Notes under the pieces: model-generated
What the model was told of the DNA's origin: nothing
Databases searched by the model: none
What the model saw: the letters and a program-made list of their open reading frames with translations, nothing else
Position numbers and translations under genes: made by a program
Assembly (NCBI GenBank): GCA_017520185.1
Contig: JAFXGO010000029.1
Location: forward strand, 100,616-164,615
From: Elusimicrobiaceae bacterium
GTDB lineage: Bacteria; Elusimicrobiota; Elusimicrobia; Elusimicrobiales; Elusimicrobiaceae
Direction: 5' to 3'
Length of the DNA stretch: 64,000 nucleotides
Part shown: one piece after another, positions 16,525 to 25,030 of the stretch
Layout: each line of letters begins with the position of its first letter
How positions within the stretch are numbered: the first letter of the stretch is position 1

Positions 16525-18378
16525 ATGAAAGTATTACCCACCGTCAAAACTCCCGCTGATTTGCGCAATATTAAGCGTGAACTTCTGCCCACGTTGTGTG
16601 AAGAAATTCGGCAGGAAATCATTCAAACCACCAGCAAAAACGGAGGACATTTAGGCTCTAGTTTAGGAGCGGTGGAAATTATTACGGCACTTCACTATGT
16701 GTTTAATACTCCCAAAGATAAACTGGTTTTTGATACCGGTCACCAGGCATACGCACATAAACTTTTAACAGACAGACAAAGCCAATTTCACTCTATCCGC
16801 ACCAAAGGCGGCCTTAGCGGATTTCCTAAACGAAGCGAAAGCAAATATGATGATTTTGGCGTAGGTCATGCCAGCACGGCTTTATCGGCTGCATTGGGTA
16901 TGGCCATTGCACGCGATCAAAAGAAATCTGATGCACGCATTGTAGCATTAGTGGCAGACGGAGCCTTAACCGGCGGTATGTCTTATGAAGCCATGCAAAA
17001 TGCAGGGCTTTTAGGCTCTGACATGTTGGTGATTTTAAACGACAATCAAATGTTTATTTCCAAGCGTGTCGGAGCTTTGGGGCAACTGCTCACCAAACTG
17101 CTCACCAAAAAATATGTACAACTGGCTGAAGAAAAAGCCGCAAGTTTTCTAAAGCAGTTTGACGAATTAGGCAATAATGCCGCCAAACTGGCCAAAAGAG
17201 CGCGCTCTATTTTATTTCCGGGAACTATTTTTGAAGAAATGGGTTTCCGTTATTATGGCCCCGTCAACGGAAACGATATTGAGGCCATGATAGAAGTGTT
17301 GGAAAGTGTAAAAGAAATAAAAGGCCCCGTACTTTTGCACGTAGTCACCAAAAAAGGCAAAGGCTACACACCGGCCGAAGAAAAACCGACCAAATTTCAT
17401 GGTATCGGTATCTTTGATGCCGACACAGGCGACACTATCGGTAAAGCTAGTTGTATTACCTTTACTAAAGCCTTTTCCGATACCATCGTAAAATTGGCCA
17501 AAGAAGATAAAACCATTAATGCCATCACCGCCGCTATGCCGGAAGGAACGGGTTTGGACGAATTTCGTCACACTTATCCGGAGCGATTTTTTGATGTCGG
17601 CATTGCCGAAGAACATGCCGCTACCTTTGCAGCAGGTTTAGCCGCTGAAGGCATGAAGCCGGTAGTAGCGGTTTATTCCTCTTTTGCCCAACGCTGTTAT
17701 GACCAAATTGTGCATGACATTGCTTTGCAAAATTTGCCCGTCGTTTTTGCATTAGACCGCGCCGGACTGGTGGGTGAGGACGGCCCTACCCATCATGGGG
17801 CTTATGATTTGAGTTTCCTGCGCAGCACCCCTAACTTAATCATCGCCGCACCGGCTGATGAAAATGAATTGCAACATATGCTCAAAACGGGTGTAAATTG
17901 CGGCAAACCATATGTGTTGCGTTATCCGCGCGGATCGGGCTTTGGAGTAAAAATAGATGAAGAACTGCAAGACTTGCCCATCGGCAAAGGTGTTTGGCTT
18001 AAAAAAGGAAACGACCTTACTATTGTAGCGGTAGGCAACCGTGTACACCCTGCCTTAGAAACGGCCGAACTCTTACGAAAAAAAGGCATAGACGCAGGTG
18101 TAATTAATGCTCGTTTTGTTAAACCTTTGGATACAGATATATTGGATCAAGCCCTAAAAGGTTCCCCCCGTATTGTGACGGTGGAAGACAACAGCCTTTG
18201 CGGAGGATTTGGCTCTGCCGTAGCGGAATATTTAACCAGTCAAGAGAAACCCTTTAAACTCTTGCGTTTGGGCTTGCCGGACGAATTTGTAGAACATGGA
18301 AAAGTAAGCCAGTTGTTTGAACAATTAGGCCTTACTCCGCAAAAAATGACGGAACAAATACTCAAATGGGGTAAATAA
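16525..18378 (+). CDS. dxs: 1-deoxy-D-xylulose-5-phosphate synthase
   Basis: A 617-aa thiamine-diphosphate enzyme joining pyruvate and glyceraldehyde 3-phosphate, the first step of the MEP isoprenoid pathway. Visible motifs are HLGSSLGAVEI, the ThDP/Mg site GDGALTGGMSYEA with LNDNQMFIS, the catalytic glutamate in VGIAEEHAAT, and DRAGLVGEDGPTHHG in the pyrimidine domain. The start uses the ATG after AAGGAG; a GTG two codons earlier lies on the ribosome site and is less likely. It shares an operon with the prenyl synthase and ends 2 bp before the LOG gene. The ispE gene of the same pathway lies at 54.3 kb. Confidence 0.96.
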   Translation: MKVLPTVKTPADLRNIKRELLPTLCEEIRQEIIQTTSKNGGHLGSSLGAVEIITALHYVFNTPKDKLVFDTGHQAYAHKLLTDRQSQFHSIRTKGGLSGFPKRSESKYDDFGVGHASTALSAALGMAIARDQKKSDARIVALVADGALTGGMSYEAMQNAGLLGSDMLVILNDNQMFISKRVGALGQLLTKLLTKKYVQLAEEKAASFLKQFDELGNNAAKLAKRARSILFPGTIFEEMGFRYYGPVNGNDIEAMIEVLESVKEIKGPVLLHVVTKKGKGYTPAEEKPTKFHGIGIFDADTGDTIGKASCITFTKAFSDTIVKLAKEDKTINAITAAMPEGTGLDEFRHTYPERFFDVGIAEEHAATFAAGLAAEGMKPVVAVYSSFAQRCYDQIVHDIALQNLPVVFALDRAGLVGEDGPTHHGAYDLSFLRSTPNLIIAAPADENELQHMLKTGVNCGKPYVLRYPRGSGFGVKIDEELQDLPIGKGVWLKKGNDLTIVAVGNRVHPALETAELLRKKGIDAGVINARFVKPLDTDILDQALKGSPRIVTVEDNSLCGGFGSAVAEYLTSQEKPFKLLRLGLPDEFVEHGKVSQLFEQLGLTPQKMTEQILKWGK

Positions 18379-18380
18379 TT

Positions 18381-19211
18381 ATGAAAAAAAACACCAAAGT
18401 GAGAAATGTAGCCGCAGCAGAACATGATTCTTCTTACATCCGCGCCTATGAGGATATTGATTTGTTAAACAAATCCACATTGCGCCCCGTACGCATTCAA
18501 CTGGAAGTGTTAAAACCGGAACTTTACTTACAAGCACTTAATATTACACAAACCATCGTCTGTTTCGGAAGTGCGCGTGTACGTCCTGAAAAAGAAGCAA
18601 AAGCCATCGTCGCCGCCGCCAAAAAAGAATTGGCCAAAAAACCCAAAAGCAAAATATTACAAACAAAATTGGCTGAAGCGGAAGGCTTGCTCTCTTTGTC
18701 CAAATATTATGAAGTCGGCCGCGAATTTGCAAAATTGGTTGTGAAAAAAGGCAAAAAACGCTTTGCTGTAGTGACAGGTGGCGGACCGGGCCTGATGGAA
18801 GCGGCCAATCGCGGAGCTTTTGAAAACGGCGGCACCAGTATCGGTTTTAATATTACGTTGCCGCACGAGCAACGCCCCAACCCCTACATCACCAAGAATT
18901 TGGCTTTTTTATTTCATTATTTTGCCATTCGCAAACTCCACTTGGTCATGCGCTCTAAAGCCATTTTAGGGTTTCCGGGCGGATTTGGCACATTTGACGA
19001 ACTGTTCGAAATTCTCACCCTAATCCAAACCTATAAAAAAGAAGAAATCCCCGTTATTTTAGTGGGTAAGGAATTCTGGAGCAAGGTGGTTAATTTTGAT
19101 GCTTTAGCCTCTTACGGTGTGATTAATAAAGCCGATGCCAAAATGTGCCACATCGTAGACACCGCCGAAGAAGCATGGGCTGTTATTGCAGACTTCTACG
19201 GTATTAAATAG
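18381..19211 (+). CDS. LOG-family (TIGR00730-like) nucleotide-binding protein
   Basis: A 276-aa Rossmann-like protein of the LOG family, whose characterised members are nucleoside 5'-monophosphate phosphoribohydrolases. Motifs are CFGSARVRPE, TGGGPGLMEAANRGA, and the diagnostic PGGFGTFDELFE, giving the PGGxGTxxE active site. There is a charged N-terminal extension of about 50 residues and an inserted lysine-rich helix (about residues 70-100), common in the longer bacterial group. It sits 2 bp after dxs and ends the operon before a terminator. No link to isoprenoids beyond co-transcription can be shown. Confidence 0.88.
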   Translation: MKKNTKVRNVAAAEHDSSYIRAYEDIDLLNKSTLRPVRIQLEVLKPELYLQALNITQTIVCFGSARVRPEKEAKAIVAAAKKELAKKPKSKILQTKLAEAEGLLSLSKYYEVGREFAKLVVKKGKKRFAVVTGGGPGLMEAANRGAFENGGTSIGFNITLPHEQRPNPYITKNLAFLFHYFAIRKLHLVMRSKAILGFPGGFGTFDELFEILTLIQTYKKEEIPVILVGKEFWSKVVNFDALASYGVINKADAKMCHIVDTAEEAWAVIADFYGIK

Positions 19212-19225
19212 AAAATCTGAGTGTT

Positions 19226-19256
19226 CAAAACCCCGCCGAATCGGCGGGGTTTTTAG
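19226..19256 (+). terminator. Rho-independent terminator
   Basis: The long stem AAAACCCCGCCGA / TCGGCGGGGTTTT with almost no loop, followed by Ts, closes the ispA-dxs-LOG operon. Confidence 0.88.
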
Positions 19257-19587
19257 TGAAATATTTTCTAAAGAGTGTAATAACAAGAACCGGCACCACA
19301 TAAACAACTGAAAATTGGCTTATTAAATCTTAACTTTGCACAGACCTCTCTTTCACAAGTCCGAAAACACCTCATTCAAAGGAAGAAATTTTTTATATCC
19401 AAGTATAGCAAGTTTAAAAAATATCCGTTATGTGAGGTATTTTTACTTTCTCTGTCGACTAAACTTCTTGCTTACTTTGGGGCAATGCCAAAAAGTAAGA
19501 ATAAATTCTTTACCCGAAAAACAACGAAACCCGACACTTTGCGTATCGGGTTTCTGTACTTATCGTCTCAGATGAAAAACTTGAATA
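19257..19587. other. Intergenic region with hairpins, no credible gene
   Basis: No open frame here has both a ribosome site and a plausible protein. The region holds an imperfect inverted repeat CTTACTTT / AAAGTAAG (19471-19499) and a stem GAAACCCGA / TCGGGTTTC (19526-19554), which lies downstream of the minus-strand response regulator and may end its transcript. A small RNA cannot be excluded. Confidence 0.5.
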
Positions 19588-19941
19588 TTATGCTTGCTTA
19601 ATGGCATTTAGTAAATCATCGGTATCAAACGGCTTATACAACACACCGCTGGCACCTAATCTTTTGGCTTCGGTGGTAATCGTTTCTTGTTTAAGGCCGG
19701 TCACCATCAATACTTTGACAGGCGGATACTGTTTTTTTAAGCGAGCCAAAATATCCAACCCATTTTCCGTCGGGAAAAAGACATCCAATAAAATCAGCGA
19801 AGGAATTGTTTTTTCCATCTTTTCAAATAACTCTTGTGAACCACCCGCTTCCAACACCACTTCATAACCGGAAGATTCTAACACGTTCTTAATAGCAGAA
19901 CGCAACATCACAGAATCATCCACTAAACCTATTTTTAACAT
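19588..19941 (-). CDS. Stand-alone response regulator (CheY-like receiver)
   Basis: A 117-aa single receiver domain with no output domain. The acidic pair is in GLVDDSVMLR, the phospho-accepting Asp is in LILLDVFFP (about residue 54), the switch Thr is in MVTGL and the conserved Lys in LYKPFD. It would relay phosphate from an unseen histidine kinase or act by protein contact. GGGGAG precedes the ATG. It lies 8 bp downstream of the phosphohexomutase gene and is probably co-transcribed. Its signalling target cannot be inferred. Confidence 0.9.
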   Translation of the reverse strand: MLKIGLVDDSVMLRSAIKNVLESSGYEVVLEAGGSQELFEKMEKTIPSLILLDVFFPTENGLDILARLKKQYPPVKVLMVTGLKQETITTEAKRLGASGVLYKPFDTDDLLNAIKQA

Positions 19942-19949
19942 ACTCTCCC

Positions 19950-21359
19950 CTATTTAATATATTGCGCTACTAATTTTTCCCCAAAATCCAACAAAGCCTG
20001 TGTGTCTTTTTTGGTAGCGGTTTCGGCATATACGCGCACCAACGGCTCTGTGCCGGACGGACGCACTAATAACCATTCATCATTTTCAAAATAAATTTTC
20101 ACACCGTCTAAAGTGGACACTTCGGCCACTTTAAAAGAAGCTATTTTTTTCGGTAATTTTTTACGCAATTTTTCTTCAAAAGCAGCCTTATCAATGGCTT
20201 TGGCGGCAGGCAAGTCTCTGCGCAAATAAACAGAGGCGCCATATTCTTTGGCCACTTCGTCACACAATTCAGATACTTTCTTTTTAGTGTTGGCCAAAAT
20301 ATCCAGCCAAGCCAATGCAACGGCCAAGCCATCTCTGTCAGAGGCTCCGCCTTTCCAAGCAAAACCACCGGCTTCTTCTACCCCAAAAGCCACATCTTCC
20401 AAGTTCATCACTTCGGCCACATATTTAAATCCTACCGGCACTTCCTCAAAGCCCAAGCCTTTGGCACGAGCAATACGTCTGGGCAAATATCCCATAGAAA
20501 CCGTTTGCACTATTTTGCCTTTAAATTTTTTATCGTTAGTTAAGTGATGCAAAAGTACCGCAGCTACCAATCCGGGCGTCACATAATTGCCTTTTTCATC
20601 TAACAAACCAAATCTGTCCCCGTCTCCGTCAAAAGCAAAACCGGCAATAGCCTTTTTTTCCAAAACAGTCTTTTTCAACTCTGCCATATTTTTTAAAGAA
20701 GGATCCGGTTGTAAACCGTTAAACGTAGGGTCATGTTTATCATGTAAGGCCACAATTTTATTAGACGGTAATAATTTTTCTAACCAGCCGGCCGTTGTGC
20801 CATACATATAATCTACGGCGATGTTCCCTTTCAGCGTGGCAATTTTCTTTACGTTAGCGATAGAAGATAAATATTTTTGATAAAGATCATTTAAATTCTT
20901 CTGCTCGGCTTTTTGACCGTATAAGAAAAGGACAGGATTTTCATCTACATTTTCCTCTATCTCTTTGCTCTCGCGCACAGGTATGGAACAACCGGCCAAT
21001 TTGACCTTGACTCCGTTATACTGGGCAGGATTATGGCTGGCCGTCACCATGATGCCCAACCAAAACTTTTTAAGTGTCAGCATGCTGACCATAGGAGTTG
21101 TCACCGGACATTCAGACAAAATAACATCTATTTTATTGGATCGCAAAATGCTGGCAATATCGGCTGCAAACAAATCCGACATAAAACGATGGTCAAAGCC
21201 TACAAATACTTTGGCACTTTTCCCCTCATCTTCAGAAGGGGCATTTTCATTAATATAATCTGCCAATGCCTGTGCCAAACGGCGCACATTTTCATACGTA
21301 AAATCCCAAGCGATTACTCCTCTCCAACCATCAGTACCGAATTTAATTTCAGCGGCCAT
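19950..21359 (-). CDS. Phosphoglucomutase/phosphomannomutase
   Basis: A 469-aa alpha-D-phosphohexomutase interconverting sugar 1- and 6-phosphates. All four domain signatures are present: the phosphoserine loop VTASHNPAQYNG, the metal loop DGDGDRFG, the sugar loop GGFAWKGGASDRDG, and the phosphate-binding RPSGTEPLVRVY near the C-terminus. Cytoplasmic, feeding glycogen or cell-surface sugars. GGAGG precedes the start. Glucose versus mannose versus glucosamine preference is not decidable from the motifs seen; GEEAGG-like glucosamine mutase features are absent. Confidence 0.92.
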   Translation of the reverse strand: MAAEIKFGTDGWRGVIAWDFTYENVRRLAQALADYINENAPSEDEGKSAKVFVGFDHRFMSDLFAADIASILRSNKIDVILSECPVTTPMVSMLTLKKFWLGIMVTASHNPAQYNGVKVKLAGCSIPVRESKEIEENVDENPVLFLYGQKAEQKNLNDLYQKYLSSIANVKKIATLKGNIAVDYMYGTTAGWLEKLLPSNKIVALHDKHDPTFNGLQPDPSLKNMAELKKTVLEKKAIAGFAFDGDGDRFGLLDEKGNYVTPGLVAAVLLHHLTNDKKFKGKIVQTVSMGYLPRRIARAKGLGFEEVPVGFKYVAEVMNLEDVAFGVEEAGGFAWKGGASDRDGLAVALAWLDILANTKKKVSELCDEVAKEYGASVYLRRDLPAAKAIDKAAFEEKLRKKLPKKIASFKVAEVSTLDGVKIYFENDEWLLVRPSGTEPLVRVYAETATKKDTQALLDFGEKLVAQYIK

Positions 21360-21422
21360 AGCAGCCCTCCGTAAAAAATAAAATTTTCTATTTCCATATT
21401 TTTATGCTTTATAAATAAAAAG

Positions 21423-21765
21423 TGGAGGTGGGGGGATTCGCACCCCCGTCCGAACATCCTAACAACCCAGACCCTACAGGTTTAGCTGCACTTTATTAAT
21501 CATGAAGTAAGCGTGCAGCAGCACCTTCATGATTTGTTTCGTAGGTCTTACATATATCAAGACGAAACGCGCCCGATATATGGCATTTCACATAATGACT
21601 GCTATTCCCAAGTGTGTGAAAAGCACTCAGGAAGCAGTGGACTAAGCGTTAGCCCAAGCGACTTGATTGTCGTTAGTTATTTTTGTAGCCCTATTTGAAT
21701 TGGCCTGGCCAACCAATACCTGCTTCTAGGTCATAACAGATACCCGTCGAATCTATTACACCCCC
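21423..21765 (-). ncRNA. ssrA: Transfer-messenger RNA (tmRNA)
   Basis: A 343-nt RNA that rescues stalled ribosomes. The tRNA-like ends pair: 5' GGGGGTG with 3' CACCTCC plus discriminator A; the CCA is not encoded. The conserved GATTCGACGGGT follows the 5' stem, and the T-arm is GGTGCGAATCC. The tag frame appears to lie at 21689-21642 and reads ATKITNDNQVAWANA then TAG; the other two frames stop at once. The tag end ANA differs from the usual LAA/AAA ending, which is noted as a finding. smpB is not in the window. Confidence 0.93.
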
Positions 21766-21790
21766 GTAAATACGGAAATTTTCAAAGAAC

Positions 21791-21833
21791 GCGGCTTTTG
21801 ACTAGCCGCCCCTATAAACGGTATTATATTGTA
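21791..21833 (-). promoter_or_regulatory. tmRNA promoter and leader hairpin
   Basis: Minus-strand overlapping -10 candidates TACAAT (21833-21828) and TATAAT (21828-21823) lie about 50 bp before the mature 5' end. The leader between them and the mature RNA holds a perfect stem GCGGCT / AGCCGC (21809-21791), possibly a processing signal. Confidence 0.5.
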
Positions 21834-21886
21834 TCATTTTCTTATAGCAATTTTGGAACGTTGGCACAATACATTACTAAAAATTT

Positions 21887-22297
21887 ATGTACACCACCAC
21901 TAAACCTACCATTTATTTGATTGACGGACTCAACTTAGTACGCAGTTTTCTATGGCAATTTGCGCGTACGGAAGAAGAAGTGACGGCGGATTTTTTGGAT
22001 TTTTTAGAAGAAGTTTCTAATGACGAAAAATATAATATGCATGAGTATTGCGTAGTATTTGACGGTGCTTACCGCTCTGTAGGGCCTTTATATCGTGGCG
22101 GAGTGCATATTATTTTTTCAGAACAAGATACCGCTGACGATTATATTTACCAGCAAGCCTATTTTCTTGCGCAACAAAATCGCCGCGTTATCGCGGTGAC
22201 TTCAGATAGAGATTTGCAAAGCAGACTCAAAGACATCGGTGTAAAAACGCTATTTTGTCAGAAATTTTACAACAGTTTAAAGTTATCCTACCGTTAA
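21887..22297 (+). CDS. NYN-domain (YacP/Rae1-like) RNase
   Basis: A 136-aa PIN/NYN-fold protein. Conserved acidic motifs are in LIDGLNLVR (start), VVFDGA (middle) and TSDRDLQSR (near the end), the set that binds catalytic metal in this family. Relatives such as Rae1 cut mRNA on the ribosome. No good Shine-Dalgarno sequence is present, and a weak -10 (CACAAT after TGG) lies just upstream, suggesting a very short leader. It is followed by tRNA-Leu on the same strand. Substrate unknown. Confidence 0.82.
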   Translation: MYTTTKPTIYLIDGLNLVRSFLWQFARTEEEVTADFLDFLEEVSNDEKYNMHEYCVVFDGAYRSVGPLYRGGVHIIFSEQDTADDYIYQQAYFLAQQNRRVIAVTSDRDLQSRLKDIGVKTLFCQKFYNSLKLSYR

Positions 22298-22325
22298 AAG
22301 AATTGTAATCTTGCTTTTTTTTTGT

Positions 22326-22331
22326 TAAAAT
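22326..22331 (+). promoter_or_regulatory. Extended -10 box of tRNA-Leu
   Basis: TGTTAAAAT gives TAAAAT with an expected start near 22338, four bases before the mature tRNA end. Confidence 0.55.
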
Positions 22332-22341
22332 AATAACAGAA

Positions 22342-22425
22342 GGGCTGGTGGCGGAATTGGTAGACGCGACAGACTTAAAATCTGTTGGCCGCAAGGCCGT
22401 GGGGGTTCGAGTCCCCCCCTGCCCA
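22342..22425 (+). tRNA. tRNA-Leu (TAA)
   Basis: An 84-nt class II tRNA with long variable arm (GGCCGCAAGGCC). The anticodon stem ACAGA/TCTGT encloses CTTAAAA, anticodon TAA. The T-arm is GGGGGTTCGAGTCCCCC. The acceptor pairs GGGCTGG with CCTGCCC with one mismatch. CCA is not encoded. The psd gene begins 40 bp downstream without a clear terminator between. Confidence 0.95.
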
Positions 22426-22465
22426 CTCTTTTTTTAAAGACCGGGCCGACCCGGCAGAGGGTGAC

Positions 22466-23134
22466 ATGTTAGAAGATTTGCAAAGAACATTGGGAAAGGC
22501 CTTTGGTTGGGTGTTTACGGTCCATTCTACCGGACTTCGTTTTTTTTCTATCGCGATGGTTGTTGCGGTAATTTTCTTGTTATTGGGCTTCCGGCTTATC
22601 GGTGGCCTGTTTTTATTGATAGCTTGTTTCTGCGCTTTCTTCTTCCGCATTCCCAAAGTCAATGCTGTTTTTGCTGATGATGAAATTGCCAGCCCGGCCA
22701 ACGGTACTGTGATTAGTATCAAAACCGAAGATGACCCCAATTCCATCGTTATCCGCATTTTCTTATCCGTTTTTGATGTCCATGTACAACGCGCTACAGT
22801 AAGCGGGAAAATCGGTGAGATTTTCTATCATAAAGGCTTGTTCCTTTTTGCCAACAATCCTGATGCCGCTTCTAAAAATGAACGCAATTTGATTCAAATC
22901 TACCGCCCGAATAGCGACCGTTTTGCTCACGTAGAGCAATTAACCGGTGCTATTGCTCGCCGTATTGAATGCTGGGTAAAACCCGGTCAAGAAGTAAAAA
23001 CCGGGGATTTAATCGGCTTGATTCGTTTCGGCAGTCAAGTAGCGGTATACCTGCCTAAAGATGCCGTACGCATCATCGTCAAAGAAGGTCAAAAAGTAGA
23101 AGGTGGCAACACCGTCTTGGCCTTGTGGAAATAA
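22466..23134 (+). CDS. psd: Phosphatidylserine decarboxylase proenzyme (short type)
   Basis: A 222-aa membrane-associated proenzyme that makes phosphatidylethanolamine. It has two hydrophobic segments near residues 20-60, then the catalytic region with VFDVHVQRA, and the self-cleaving GS pair in IRFGSQVAVYLP near the C-terminus that gives the pyruvoyl group. The length matches the short archaeal/Bacteroidetes-type PSD. The start is the ATG after AGAGGGTGAC; a longer frame would run back into tRNA-Leu and is rejected. The neighbouring pssA, 2 bp downstream, makes its substrate. Confidence 0.94.
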   Translation: MLEDLQRTLGKAFGWVFTVHSTGLRFFSIAMVVAVIFLLLGFRLIGGLFLLIACFCAFFFRIPKVNAVFADDEIASPANGTVISIKTEDDPNSIVIRIFLSVFDVHVQRATVSGKIGEIFYHKGLFLFANNPDAASKNERNLIQIYRPNSDRFAHVEQLTGAIARRIECWVKPGQEVKTGDLIGLIRFGSQVAVYLPKDAVRIIVKEGQKVEGGNTVLALWK

Positions 23135-23136
23135 TT

Positions 23137-23928
23137 ATGTCCCAAGAAAAAAATACGCCAAAAGCCGTACAAAAAATCAAACAAACCGGAGCTGCGGCCG
23201 CGCCTTCTTTATTTACATTGGGCAACTTAGCCTGTGGTTTCTTTTCTATTTTATCTGCCGCTCAAGGCAACTTTGCAAAAGCCGGTTGGCTTATTTTGAT
23301 TGCTGCCGTTTTTGATTTATTTGACGGTCGTGTGGCACGCATGTTAGGTACGGAAAGTGAATTTGGGGTAGAAATGGATTCTTTGGCAGATGCCGTTTCT
23401 TTCTGCACTGCTCCTGCTATTTTGATGTATTTTATGGTGTTGCACCAATACCCTTTATGGGGTGCTCCCATTGCTTGTGTATATGCCTGTTTTGGCGTTT
23501 TGCGTTTAGCCAAATTTAATACAATGGCCCATGCCGGCGAAGGGTCCAAGAAATATTTTTCCGGCCTTCCTGTTCCGGCTCCTGCCGCCATTTTAGCCTC
23601 TTTTGCTATTTCTTACAGCATCATGCAGTCCGGTGGGCACAACTTGCGTCTGATGCCCGTATTTTTACCGCATATTTACAATTTGGTTGCTTTTGCTATG
23701 TTGGTAATGGCGATTTTGATGGTTTCCACCGTTCCGTATGCTGCGTTTAAATCCAAACGGGAAAACAAAAAAATGAGTGTATGGACTATGCTTTTATTAG
23801 TGGTATTGGTGGTACTGCTTATTCGTTTTCCGCAAGACATTGTGTTTATTGTTATGACTTCCTATGTTTTGTTTGGAATATTGGCTCTTTTTTACAGAGC
23901 ATTTAAGGGAATTAAAGTAGAAAAATAA
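23137..23928 (+). CDS. pssA: CDP-diacylglycerol-serine O-phosphatidyltransferase
   Basis: A 263-aa inner-membrane CDP-alcohol phosphotransferase making phosphatidylserine from CDP-diacylglycerol and serine. The family motif DG..AR..G..G...D...D is visible in FDGRVARMLGTESEFG followed by the D-S-L-A-D pair (about residues 65-90). About seven hydrophobic helices follow. The start lies 2 bp after the psd stop, so the pair is translationally coupled: PssA makes the lipid that Psd decarboxylates. A terminator follows. Confidence 0.94.
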   Translation: MSQEKNTPKAVQKIKQTGAAAAPSLFTLGNLACGFFSILSAAQGNFAKAGWLILIAAVFDLFDGRVARMLGTESEFGVEMDSLADAVSFCTAPAILMYFMVLHQYPLWGAPIACVYACFGVLRLAKFNTMAHAGEGSKKYFSGLPVPAPAAILASFAISYSIMQSGGHNLRLMPVFLPHIYNLVAFAMLVMAILMVSTVPYAAFKSKRENKKMSVWTMLLLVVLVVLLIRFPQDIVFIVMTSYVLFGILALFYRAFKGIKVEK

Positions 23929-23943
23929 ATTTTCCTTTTTCTT

Positions 23944-23974
23944 AAAAGCCCGTGTTAAAAGCACGGGCTTTTCT
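23944..23974 (+). terminator. Rho-independent terminator
   Basis: The stem AAAAGCCCGTG / CACGGGCTTTT with a 7-nt loop ends the tRNA-Leu/psd/pssA unit. Confidence 0.87.
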
Positions 23975-23996
23975 TTGATTTATTTTGAGAAATTGC

Positions 23997-24002
23997 TACA
24001 AT
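23997..24002 (+). promoter_or_regulatory. Extended -10 box of rnhB
   Basis: TGCTACAAT lies 20 bp before the GTG start, leaving room for the AAGGAG ribosome site in the leader. Confidence 0.6.
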
Positions 24003-24021
24003 AAATCAAAAGGAGCTTTCT

Positions 24022-24663
24022 GTGAAAACATCTTTGCAAGAATTTGATAAAAAAATGGCCATCAAATTAGAAACGCTGACCCTTTTTGGCATTGATGAGG
24101 CAGGGCGTGGCCCTTTGGCCGGCCCGGTAGTAGCATGCGCCTGCTTTATTGCCCCCAACATGTACGGCGATTTTGAAGATGTAAACGACAGTAAAAAATT
24201 AACTGCTCAAAAAAGAGAAAAAATCTTTGACAGAATGAATCAACTTGGTATTTTGTATAGAGTAGGGTTTGCTTCTGCCGAAGAAATAGACCGTTATAAT
24301 ATTTTGCAGGCTACATTTTTGGCCATGCGCAGAGCCGCACAAAAATTTTATAAACTTCATAAGGCCGTTGCTTTGGTAGACGGAAATCATTTAATCAAAG
24401 ATTTCCCCCTCTGCCAACAAGCCGTTGTAGACGGTGATGCCAAATCTCTAAATATTGCCGCAGCCAGCATTATTGCCAAAGTGACTCGAGACCGATACAT
24501 GAACACCCTGGAAAAACTCTATCCCGGTTATGGTTTTTCCGCTCACAAAGGCTACGGTACGCCTAAACATATTGAGGCTGTACGAAAGTTAGGCCCTTGT
24601 AAGGAACATCGTAAAACTTTTGCCCCGATACGAGATTTTTTTCAACCCACTTTATTTCCATGA
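24022..24663 (+). CDS. rnhB: Ribonuclease HII
   Basis: A 213-aa type 2 RNase H that cuts RNA in RNA/DNA hybrids and removes single ribonucleotides. The catalytic acids are in FGIDEAGRGPLAGP, LVDGNH and VVDGDAKSLNIAAASI; NDSKKLT is the family substrate loop. The start is GTG with AAGGAG at good spacing; an internal ATG 11 codons later is possible but lacks a ribosome site. The stop overlaps the yraN start by 4 bp, a common pairing. Confidence 0.95.
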   Translation: MKTSLQEFDKKMAIKLETLTLFGIDEAGRGPLAGPVVACACFIAPNMYGDFEDVNDSKKLTAQKREKIFDRMNQLGILYRVGFASAEEIDRYNILQATFLAMRRAAQKFYKLHKAVALVDGNHLIKDFPLCQQAVVDGDAKSLNIAAASIIAKVTRDRYMNTLEKLYPGYGFSAHKGYGTPKHIEAVRKLGPCKEHRKTFAPIRDFFQPTLFP

Positions 24664-25019
24664 ACACTACACAAGCAGGATTTTTGGCAGAAGATAAAGC
24701 CGTTGCCTTATTGCTAAGTAAAGGCCATCGAATTATTGCGCGCAATTATCGCCAACAATGCGGAGAAATAGATATTATTTCTTATGACGGAAAAACATTG
24801 GTTTTTTCTGAAGTGAAACAACGCAAAAGCGATGCCTTTGGCGGCCCCATAGCCGCTATTACCAAGAGCAAACAAAACAAAATCGTACAAACGGCAGTAT
24901 TATATATTAAGGAAAATGCTCCCAAATTTGATAGTATAAGATTTGATGCTATATGTCTGCTGGGTGAGCAAGCAACTCATATACCCAATGCTTTTACACC
25001 TACGCGGAGCACTTTATAA
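24660..25019 (+). CDS. yraN: YraN/UPF0102 endonuclease-fold protein
   Basis: A 119-aa UPF0102 protein with a restriction-endonuclease-like fold. The motifs CGEIDIISYDG and FSEVKQRKSDAFGGP supply the predicted D and E-x-K metal site. Coupled by a 4-bp overlap to rnhB, as in many bacteria, and followed 11 bp later by the phosphorylase gene. The biochemical role of the family is not settled. Confidence 0.92.
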   Translation: MNTTQAGFLAEDKAVALLLSKGHRIIARNYRQQCGEIDIISYDGKTLVFSEVKQRKSDAFGGPIAAITKSKQNKIVQTAVLYIKENAPKFDSIRFDAICLLGEQATHIPNAFTPTRSTL

Positions 25020-25030
25020 ACGGAGGCCGT

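Noticed and set aside
19336..19575. A 79-codon plus-strand open frame in the gap before the response regulator gene
   Set aside because: No ribosome site, odd residue composition, and it runs through the hairpins of the region.
22385..22465. Longer start for psd
   Set aside because: It would be encoded by the tRNA-Leu gene; the ATG at 22466 has a ribosome site and normal protein start.
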